Positions 6,264 to 6,420 of a DNA stretch of 6,420 nucleotides are shown here, in pieces. The first letter of the stretch is position 1, and every line of letters starts with the position of its first letter. A program made the translations under genes and the position numbers. The notes beneath the pieces were generated by a model. It made no database searches. It was not told where the DNA came from and saw only the letters and a program-made list of their open reading frames with translations. Source of the stretch: an uncultured Methylophilus sp. (GTDB lineage: Bacteria > Pseudomonadota > Gammaproteobacteria > Burkholderiales > Methylophilaceae); assembly GCA_936943315.1 (NCBI GenBank), contig CAKZJM010000124.1:1-6420 (forward strand), given 5' to 3'.

Positions 6264-6420
6264 TTACATGCCTAGGCTGGCCAGCATGGCGAACGCCATG
6301 AACAACACAAAATGGGTCATACCTTCAATCGCATTGGTTTCGCCATCATGCAAATTGATGGTGGCGACAATCAGCGTCAAAAAGGTCATGACCATCTGCG
6401 TGGGCGACAATCCCACAATC
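6264..6420 (-). CDS. Ca2+/H+ antiporter-like (CaCA/ChaA family), C-terminal end only
   Basis: Translation of the minus strand from the window edge gives 51 residues before a TAA at 6264-6266, with no in-frame stop inside. The order is GLSPTQMVMTFLTLIVATIN, then LHDGETNAIEGMTHFVLFMAFAM, then a short tail. This matches the last two membrane helices of ChaA/CAX-type cation/proton antiporters: a G-(L)-x-P-x-(E/Q)-M helix start, a short polar turn with G-x-T-N-x-x-x-G, and an H-x-V-L-F-x-A final helix. Those proteins expel Ca2+ (some also Na+/K+) across the inner membrane in exchange for H+. It is 26 bases upstream of the DedA-rhodanese gene on the same strand, so co-transcription is likely. The call rests on a short stretch, so exact subfamily is uncertain. 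Confidence 0.72.
   Translation of the reverse strand, partial: IVGLSPTQMVMTFLTLIVATINLHDGETNAIEGMTHFVLFMAFAMLASLGM

Overview
The window reads as ordinary, gene-dense chromosome from a Gram-negative proteobacterium, most likely betaproteobacterial (Methylophilaceae-like is a guess). The grounds are a RelA-type stringent-response protein, an inner-membrane RND permease with its periplasmic adaptor, and a DedA-rhodanese fusion. No mobile element, CRISPR array, tRNA or rRNA is visible. No gap between genes exceeds about 30 bases, so there is no unexplained stretch.

Layout. Plus strand: the 3' end of a long-RSH (relA-type) gene (1-546), then after 23 bases a small DUF202/YidH-like membrane protein (570-941). 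Minus strand, read from right to left: the C-terminal end of a Ca2+/H+ antiporter-like gene (6264 to beyond the window end), a DedA membrane protein fused to a rhodanese domain (5275-6237, or 6234 with the ATG), an RND permease (2100-5282) and its membrane-fusion adaptor (944-2107). The two gene groups converge, with only 2 bases between the DUF202 and adaptor stop codons.

How the genes fit together. The permease and adaptor should form an RND efflux pump. No outer-membrane channel gene follows the adaptor, so the pump would have to borrow a TolC/OprM-like channel from elsewhere. The DedA-rhodanese and permease genes, and the permease and adaptor genes, both overlap by 8 bases with the same motif (ATGTYTAA). 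This points to translational coupling of three genes. The antiporter gene ends 26 bases upstream on the same strand and is probably in the same transcript.

Most notable points. The RND permease carries Asp-Glu in TM4 where AcrB has Asp-Asp, and Ala in TM10 where AcrB has the proton-relay Lys. The DedA domain has Lys and Ala where studied transporter-type DedA proteins have two Arg. A membrane DedA protein with a predicted catalytic rhodanese cysteine is coupled to an RND pump whose substrate cannot be read from sequence. I see no clearly new system; the DedA-rhodanese/RND coupling is the best candidate for follow-up.
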